This document shows positions 54,409-59,469 of a stretch of 59,469 nucleotides of DNA, piece by piece. Every line of letters starts with the position of its first letter. Position 1 is the first letter of the stretch. Origin of the DNA: Paracoccaceae bacterium (lineage in GTDB: Bacteria; Pseudomonadota; Alphaproteobacteria; Rhodobacterales; Rhodobacteraceae). The notes beneath the pieces are model-generated. The model was not told the DNA's origin, did not search any database, and worked only from the letters and a program-made list of their open reading frames with translations. Both the position numbers and the translations under genes were made by a program. The stretch spans positions 1-59,469 of the forward strand of contig JAIXSA010000068.1 in assembly GCA_027484915.1 (NCBI GenBank). Reading direction: 5' to 3'.

Positions 54409-55497
54409 ATGACGCTGGAACTGCAGGGGGTCTCACGGTCGGTCGGGGGCAGGGTGCATATCCACCCCACCGACCTGACCCTGAAGAACGGCACGATGAA
54501 CGTGCTGCTTGGCCCAACGCTTGCGGGCAAGACCTCGCTGATGCGGCTGATGGCCGGGCTCGACAAGCCCTCCACGGGGCGCATCCTGTGGGAGGGTGTC
54601 GACGTCACCGGTCAGCGCGTCCAGGACCGCAAGGTGGCGATGGTCTACCAGCAGTTCATCAACTATCCCGGCCTCACGGTCTATGAGAACATCGCCTCGC
54701 CCCTGCGCCTGATGGGCAAGGGCAGCGCCGAGATCGACAAGGCCGTCCGCCAGACAGCCGAGATGCTGCGCCTGACGCCGATGCTGACCCGCAAGCCGCT
54801 GGAGCTGTCCGGCGGCCAGCAGCAGCGCTGCGCACTGGCCCGCGCCTTGGTCAAAGGTGCGGGGCTGGTGCTTCTGGACGAGCCGCTGGCGAACCTCGAC
54901 TACAAACTGCGCGAAGAACTGCGGATCGAGATCCCCCGCATCTTCGAAGCCTCGGGCGCGATCTTCGTCTATGCGACGACGGAACCGGAAGAGGCGCTGC
55001 TTCTGGGTGGCAACACGGCAACCCTTTGGGAGGGCCGTGTGACCCAGTTCGGCCCCACCCCGCAGGTGTACCGCCTGCCTGCCGATGCCCAGACTGCCCG
55101 GGTCTTCTCGGACCCGCCGATGAACTTCGTCCCTGCCCGCAAGGAAGCCGGTCGCCTCACTTTCGGCGAAGCGGCCCACGCCCCGGCCACGGGCCAAGGG
55201 TATAATCTGCCCGATGGCACCTACATGGCCGGGTTCCGTGCGAACCATGTGACACTGAACCGCCATTCCGGCGATGCGGTCGAGTTCCGCTGCACCATCG
55301 GCGCGACCGAGATCACGGGCTCGGAAACCTTCCTGCATCTCGACCACGGGTCCGACCGCTGGGTGGGCCTTGTGCATGGGGTGCACCCGATGTCGGCGGG
55401 GGTGGCCTGCTCGGTTTACGTCGACCCTGCCCATGTCTACCTGTTCGACAGCACGGGTCGCCTCGCCGCGCCCGCCCCTTACGCGATGGCGGTGTGA
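54409..55497 (+). CDS. glpS: glycerol ABC transporter ATPase GlpS
   Basis: A 362-residue ABC ATPase of the MalK/UgpC type with a C-terminal TOBE-like domain (about residues 240-350). Walker A is GPTLAGKT (35-42), signature LSGGQ (133-137), Walker B LVLLDE with Glu158. The H-switch position, normally YVTHDQ, reads YATTEP, so the catalytic His is replaced by Thr191. It starts 11 nt after glpD and precedes the second ATPase, matching the glpDSTPQUV glycerol-uptake operon described in Rhizobium leguminosarum. Confidence 0.92.
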   Translation: MTLELQGVSRSVGGRVHIHPTDLTLKNGTMNVLLGPTLAGKTSLMRLMAGLDKPSTGRILWEGVDVTGQRVQDRKVAMVYQQFINYPGLTVYENIASPLRLMGKGSAEIDKAVRQTAEMLRLTPMLTRKPLELSGGQQQRCALARALVKGAGLVLLDEPLANLDYKLREELRIEIPRIFEASGAIFVYATTEPEEALLLGGNTATLWEGRVTQFGPTPQVYRLPADAQTARVFSDPPMNFVPARKEAGRLTFGEAAHAPATGQGYNLPDGTYMAGFRANHVTLNRHSGDAVEFRCTIGATEITGSETFLHLDHGSDRWVGLVHGVHPMSAGVACSVYVDPAHVYLFDSTGRLAAPAPYAMAV

Positions 55498-55498
55498 C

Positions 55499-56569
55499 AT
55501 GTCCCAGATCACCCTTTCCAACCTTGCCCACAGCTACCTGACGAACCCGACCTCGGACGCTGACTATGCGCTGAAGGAGATGGACCACGTCTGGCAGGAC
55601 GGCGGCGCCTATGCGCTGCTTGGCGCTTCGGGCTGCGGCAAGACCACGCTTCTGAACATCATCTCTGGGCTGGTGCGCCCGTCGCAGGGCCGTGTGCTGT
55701 TTGGCGACCGCGACGTGACTGACGCCGCCACCACCGAACGCAACATCGCCCAGGTGTTCCAGTTTCCGGTCGTCTACGACACGATGACCGTGCGCGACAA
55801 CCTGGCTTTTCCGTTGCGGAACCGGGGGATGGACGCGGGCTACATCGCCAAGCGCGTGGGCCAGATCGCCAAGATGATCGGGATGGAGGACATCCTGTCC
55901 AAGAAGGCGCGCGGCCTGACCGCCGACGCCAAGCAGAAGATTTCTTTGGGGCGCGGGATGGTGCGCGAGGACGTGAACGCGATCCTCTTCGACGAACCCC
56001 TGACGGTGATCGATCCCCACATGAAGTGGGAACTTCGGACCCAGCTGAAGGACCTGCACCGCGAATTCGGCCACACGATGATCTACGTGACCCACGATCA
56101 GACCGAGGCGCTGACCTTCGCGCAGAAGGTTGTCGTGATGCACGAAGGCCGCGTGGTCCAGATGGGCACCCCGGAAGAGCTGTTCGAGACCCCGGCCCAT
56201 ACGTTTGTCGGCTATTTCATCGGCTCGCCCGGCATGAACCTTTTCGACGCCGAAATCGCCGGACAAGAGGCGCGGCTTGGCGGCGTCTCTGTGCCCTTGG
56301 GTGCAGGGTACGGGCAAACGACGGGCCGCACCCAGATCGGCATCCGCCCGGACTACGTGACGATCTCGGACCAGGGGCTGCCGGTGACTGTCAAGCGGGT
56401 CGAGGACGTGGGCCGCCATCGCATCGTCCGGGCCGAATTCCAGGGCCAGGCCCTGAACGCCATCCTGGCCGAAGGGATGTCCGTCCCCGCCGACCCCCGC
56501 GTCGCCTTCGCGCCGGGCAAGATCAACGTCTACGCCAACGACTGGCGCGTTTCTCCGCAGGGGGCCTGA
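55499..56569 (+). CDS. glpT: glycerol ABC transporter ATPase GlpT
   Basis: A 356-residue ABC ATPase, partner of GlpS. Walker A is GASGCGKT (42-49), Walker B ILFDE (162-166) and the H-switch YVTHDQTEAL has His199. The signature motif is degenerate: LTADA (140-144) in place of LSGGQ. A TOBE-like domain ends the protein. In the antiparallel heterodimer the ATP site made of GlpT Walker A/His and GlpS LSGGQ is canonical; the other is doubly defective. Not the same as the E. coli G3P antiporter GlpT. Starts one nt after the glpS stop. Confidence 0.92.
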   Translation: MSQITLSNLAHSYLTNPTSDADYALKEMDHVWQDGGAYALLGASGCGKTTLLNIISGLVRPSQGRVLFGDRDVTDAATTERNIAQVFQFPVVYDTMTVRDNLAFPLRNRGMDAGYIAKRVGQIAKMIGMEDILSKKARGLTADAKQKISLGRGMVREDVNAILFDEPLTVIDPHMKWELRTQLKDLHREFGHTMIYVTHDQTEALTFAQKVVVMHEGRVVQMGTPEELFETPAHTFVGYFIGSPGMNLFDAEIAGQEARLGGVSVPLGAGYGQTTGRTQIGIRPDYVTISDQGLPVTVKRVEDVGRHRIVRAEFQGQALNAILAEGMSVPADPRVAFAPGKINVYANDWRVSPQGA

Positions 56570-56572
56570 CCG

Positions 56573-57445
56573 ATGGAAAAGACCCAGAACAACAAGGCCT
56601 GGTTCCTCGTCCTGCCCGTCCTGCTGCTGGTTGCCTTCTCGGCGATCCTGCCCCTCATGACGGTGGTGAACTACGCCTTCAACGACACCTTCGGGAACAA
56701 CGAATTCTTCTGGGCCGGGATCGACTGGTTCGACGAGATGGTCCACTCCGACCGCCTGCACGAGGCGCTGGGCCGCCAGGCGCTGTTCTCGCTGATCATC
56801 CTGGCGATCGAGGTGCCCTTGGGCATCTTCATCGCGCTGAACATGCCGAAGAAGGGCTTCTGGGCCTCGTTCTGCCTGGTCCTGATGGCGCTGCCCCTGC
56901 TGATCCCCTTCAACGTCGTCGGCACGATCTGGCAGATTTTCGGCCGGGTCGACATCGGGCTTCTGGGCCATACGCTGGCCGCGATGGGGATCGACTACAA
57001 CTACACCAACGACCCCATCGACGCCTGGATCACCGTCGTCGTGATGGACGTTTGGCACTGGACCTCGCTTGTGGCCCTCCTCGCCTATGCCGGCCTCCAG
57101 TCGATCCCGCAGGCCTACTATCAGGCCGCCAAGATCGACCAGGCCACCCGCTGGTCCGTCTTCCGCTATATCGAACTCCCGAAGATGAAGGGCGTCCTTC
57201 TCATCGCCGTTCTTCTGCGGTTCATGGACAGCTTCATGATCTATACCGAGCCCTTCGTCGTCACCGGCGGCGGCCCGGGCAACTCCACCACTTTCCTGTC
57301 CATCGACCTTGCGAAGATGGCGACCGGCCAGTTCGACCTTGGCCCCGCCGCCGCCTTCTCGATCATGTACTTCCTGGTCATCCTGTTGATCTCATGGGTC
57401 TTCTACACCGTCATGACCAACCTCGACCGTGAGGAGAACCGCTGA
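56573..57445 (+). CDS. glpP: glycerol ABC transporter permease GlpP
   Basis: A 290-residue inner-membrane permease with six hydrophobic helices. The coupling-loop (EAA) motif is YYQAAKIDQATRWSVFRYIE, followed by LPKMK. It pairs with GlpQ. The stop TGA shares one base with the glpQ start (TGATG). Confidence 0.92.
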   Translation: MEKTQNNKAWFLVLPVLLLVAFSAILPLMTVVNYAFNDTFGNNEFFWAGIDWFDEMVHSDRLHEALGRQALFSLIILAIEVPLGIFIALNMPKKGFWASFCLVLMALPLLIPFNVVGTIWQIFGRVDIGLLGHTLAAMGIDYNYTNDPIDAWITVVVMDVWHWTSLVALLAYAGLQSIPQAYYQAAKIDQATRWSVFRYIELPKMKGVLLIAVLLRFMDSFMIYTEPFVVTGGGPGNSTTFLSIDLAKMATGQFDLGPAAAFSIMYFLVILLISWVFYTVMTNLDREENR

Positions 57446-58248
57446 TGCGCATCCGTCCCTCTGCCGTCGTCATGACGCTTTACATCCTGTTCCTGCTGAT
57501 CCCGATCTACTGGCTGATCAACATGAGCCTGAAGACCAACACCGAGATCACGTCGACCTTCACGATCTTCCCCGCGAACCTGACGTTTCAGAACTACGTC
57601 GTCATCCTGACCGATCCCAGCTGGTACATGGGTTACGTCAACTCGATGATCTACGTCACGATGAACGTGGTCATCTCGATTACCGTGGCGCTGCCTGCTG
57701 CCTACGCTTTCAGCCGATACAACTTCATGGGCGACAAGCACCTGTTCTTCTGGCTCTTGACCAACCGCATGGCCCCGCCAGCCGTCTTTGCGCTGCCGTT
57801 CTTCCAGCTCTACTCGGCGATGAACCTGATCGACACCCACATCGCCGTGGCCTTGGCGCATTGCCTGTTCAACATCCCGCTCGCGGTCTGGATCCTGGAA
57901 GGCTTCATGCGCGGCGTTCCGAAGGAAATCGACGAGACAGCCTATATCGACGGTTACTCCTTCCCGAAGTTCTTCATCAAGATCTTCATGCCCCTGATCG
58001 CCAGCGGCATCGGCGTCGCGGCCTTCTTCTGCTTCATGTTCAGCTGGGTTGAACTGCTGCTGAGCCGCACCCTGACAACCACCGACGCCAAGCCCATCGC
58101 CGCGACGATGACCCGGACGGTCAGCGCCTCCGGCATGGACTGGGGTGTCCTCGCCGCCGCCGGGGTCCTGACCATCGTGCCTGGTGCGTTGGTGATCTAC
58201 TTCGTCCGCAATTATATCGCCAAGGGCTTCGCCCTGGGGAGGGTGTGA
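57445..58248 (+). CDS. glpQ: glycerol ABC transporter permease GlpQ
   Basis: A 267-residue permease of the MalG/UgpE type with six hydrophobic helices. The EAA loop is EIDETAYIDGYSFPKFFIKI, and the N-terminal MSLKTNTEI is typical of this permease class. It overlaps glpP by one nt and its stop overlaps the glpU start by one. Not the E. coli glycerophosphodiesterase GlpQ. Confidence 0.92.
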   Translation: MRIRPSAVVMTLYILFLLIPIYWLINMSLKTNTEITSTFTIFPANLTFQNYVVILTDPSWYMGYVNSMIYVTMNVVISITVALPAAYAFSRYNFMGDKHLFFWLLTNRMAPPAVFALPFFQLYSAMNLIDTHIAVALAHCLFNIPLAVWILEGFMRGVPKEIDETAYIDGYSFPKFFIKIFMPLIASGIGVAAFFCFMFSWVELLLSRTLTTTDAKPIAATMTRTVSASGMDWGVLAAAGVLTIVPGALVIYFVRNYIAKGFALGRV

Positions 58249-58655
58249 TGACCAGAACCCGCTGGACCCCGATCTACCTTACGCTTGCGGCGATCATGGG
58301 CGGAATCCTTGCGCTGCTTTTCTGGGCCGTGCCCGTCGACGAAGACGGCGTCCGCGACTGGACAGGGCAGTTGATCCCCGGCTTCTGGATGGCCTGGACC
58401 TTCCCGGTCGCGCTGTTCTTCTGGTGCATCGTGGCGTTACTCATGGTCATGACGCTGCTTGCCATCCGGTTTCCCGAAACCCCGCGCGTCGGCATCCTGC
58501 GGATCGAGACGACGCGCGGCGACCGGCTGTTCATCACCCTTCTGGGCTCGGCCTTCATCCATCTGGGCTGGCTCTTCTTTGCGGGCCCCGACGCACTTTG
58601 GGGCGCGCTAATCCTCTCCCTCGCCTACGCTTTTGCGGTCTTTCGCTGGGTGTAA
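58248..58655 (+). CDS. glpU: DUF2160 membrane protein GlpU
   Basis: A 135-residue membrane protein with four hydrophobic helices, of the DUF2160 family, which occurs with glycerol ABC transporters. LTLAAIMGGILALLFWAVP opens the first helix and a short basic loop RIETTRGDRLF separates the halves. Its exact role in uptake is not known; an auxiliary subunit is likely. Confidence 0.88.
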   Translation: MTRTRWTPIYLTLAAIMGGILALLFWAVPVDEDGVRDWTGQLIPGFWMAWTFPVALFFWCIVALLMVMTLLAIRFPETPRVGILRIETTRGDRLFITLLGSAFIHLGWLFFAGPDALWGALILSLAYAFAVFRWV

Positions 58656-58744
58656 GGGGGCAACGACGGCCTTGGGGCGGGAAAGGAGACCCGGCCCGAG
58701 GAAACGAAAAACCTGAAACGTCTCAACATTCTGGGAGGAATCAC

Positions 58745-59469
58745 ATGAGACTACGCTCAACCGCAACAGCCATGGCGCTTGCGCTGATGGCGATGCAGGC
58801 CCCCGCCTGGGCCGATATCGAGGCGGCGAAAGCCTTCCTTGATAGCGAAATCGGCGATCTTTCGGTGCTGGACCGCGCTGGCCAGGAAGCCGAAATGCAG
58901 TGGTTCATCGACGCCGCCAAGCCCTATGCGGGCATGGAAATCAAGGTCGTGTCGGAAACCATCGGCACGCACGAATACGAATCCAAAGTCCTCGCCCCGG
59001 CATTCGAAGCCATCACCGGCATCAAGGTCACCCATGACCTGATCGGCGAAGGCGACGTGGTCGAAAAGCTGCAGACGCAGATGCAGACCGGCGAGAACAT
59101 CTACGACGCCTACATCAACGACTCGGACCTGATCGGCACCCACTGGCGCTATCAGCAGGCCCGCAACCTGACCGACTGGATGGCCGGCGAAGGCGCTGCG
59201 GTCACCAACCCGGGGCTGGACCTCGCCGACTTCATCGGCATCTCCTTCACCACCGGGCCGGACGGCAAGCTTTACCAGCTTCCCGACCAGCAGTTCGCGA
59301 ACCTGTACTGGTTCCGCTACGACTGGTTCTCGGACCAGAAGACCAAGGACGACTTCAAGGCCAAGTACGGCTACGAGCTGGGCGTTCCAGTCAACTGGTC
59401 GGCCTACGAAGACATCGCCGAGTTCTTCACCGGCCGTGACATGTCCTACATGGGTGGGCCCGCCACCGG
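58745..59469 (+). CDS. glpV: glycerol ABC transporter substrate-binding protein GlpV, partial
   Basis: The first 241 residues of a periplasmic solute-binding protein, cut by the right edge. A signal peptide (MRLRSTATAMALALMAMQAP, cleaved near AWA) is followed by the sequence IKVVSETIGTHEYESKVLAP and FEAITGIKVTHDLIGEGDVV, as in family 1 (MalE/UgpB-like) binding proteins. GGGAGGAA precedes the ATG. The 89-nt gap after glpU is longer than the other gaps in the operon, and binding proteins are often made in excess; whether it has its own promoter is not clear. Confidence 0.9.
   Translation, partial: MRLRSTATAMALALMAMQAPAWADIEAAKAFLDSEIGDLSVLDRAGQEAEMQWFIDAAKPYAGMEIKVVSETIGTHEYESKVLAPAFEAITGIKVTHDLIGEGDVVEKLQTQMQTGENIYDAYINDSDLIGTHWRYQQARNLTDWMAGEGAAVTNPGLDLADFIGISFTTGPDGKLYQLPDQQFANLYWFRYDWFSDQKTKDDFKAKYGYELGVPVNWSAYEDIAEFFTGRDMSYMGGPAT

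Noticed and set aside
1-59469. CRISPR array, rRNA operon or insertion sequence
   Set aside because: No evenly spaced direct repeats, rRNA signatures or transposase motifs were found on reading the window.

Overview
The window is a piece of chromosome from a GC-rich alphaproteobacterium, most likely a member of the Rhodobacteraceae. The evidence is the gene families (UPF0314/DUF2585, DUF3775, a glpR/glpDSTPQUV glycerol operon, serC-serA with divergent serB, a tandem glycine riboswitch ahead of gcvTHP) and the style of the intergenic palindromes. Genes are dense on both strands. I see no prophage, insertion sequence, CRISPR array or rRNA. There is one tRNA gene, tRNA-Ala(CGC).

Layout. 1-6500: a UMF1-type transporter (cut by the left edge), a hotdog thioesterase, a YggT protein, RecQ and a large hybrid histidine kinase. 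6600-14250: a periplasmic alpha-2-macroglobulin with an intact thioester motif, followed by penicillin-binding protein 1C, a known defence/repair pairing. 14400-18500: thiolase, MFS transporter, DUF2585 protein, a small membrane protein and a Ser/Thr-phosphatase-like enzyme. 18560-23060: serine biosynthesis (serC-serA, divergent serB) with a DddQ-like cupin that keeps all six DMSP-lyase active-site residues. 23250-36300: TauE/SafE-type exporter, ZapE, a secreted protein of 19 MORN repeats, NAD synthetase, CpdA-like phosphodiesterase, PfkB-type kinase, secreted metallo-beta-lactamase-fold hydrolase, small enzymes, GltX and a MATE pump. 36300-41150: glycine riboswitch and gcvT-gcvH-gcvP. 41160-44025: a secreted protein, AzlCD, DUF3775, thioredoxin TrxC and the tRNA.

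44300-51720 is the least familiar part. A lone tail-collar protein diverges from a three-gene unit: an FAD oxidoreductase fused to an acetoacetate-decarboxylase-like domain, a class III nucleotide cyclase fused to a STAND-like ATPase and helical repeats, and a Crp-type regulator whose GTG start overlaps the cyclase stop. Two Crp-like palindromes lie in the divergent promoter region. The cyclase has a guanylate-cyclase-like Glu at one specificity position and non-canonical residues at two others. The unit may be a self-contained cyclic-nucleotide circuit.

51790-59469 is the glycerol operon: glpR divergent from glpD-glpS-glpT-glpP-glpQ-glpU-glpV (glpV is cut by the right edge). Its two ATPases have complementary defects, predicting one working ATP site per heterodimer.

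Several families of intergenic palindromes recur through the window, including a hairpin family with covarying arms and a three-hairpin module at gene ends. All calls come from reading the sequence; no database search was run.
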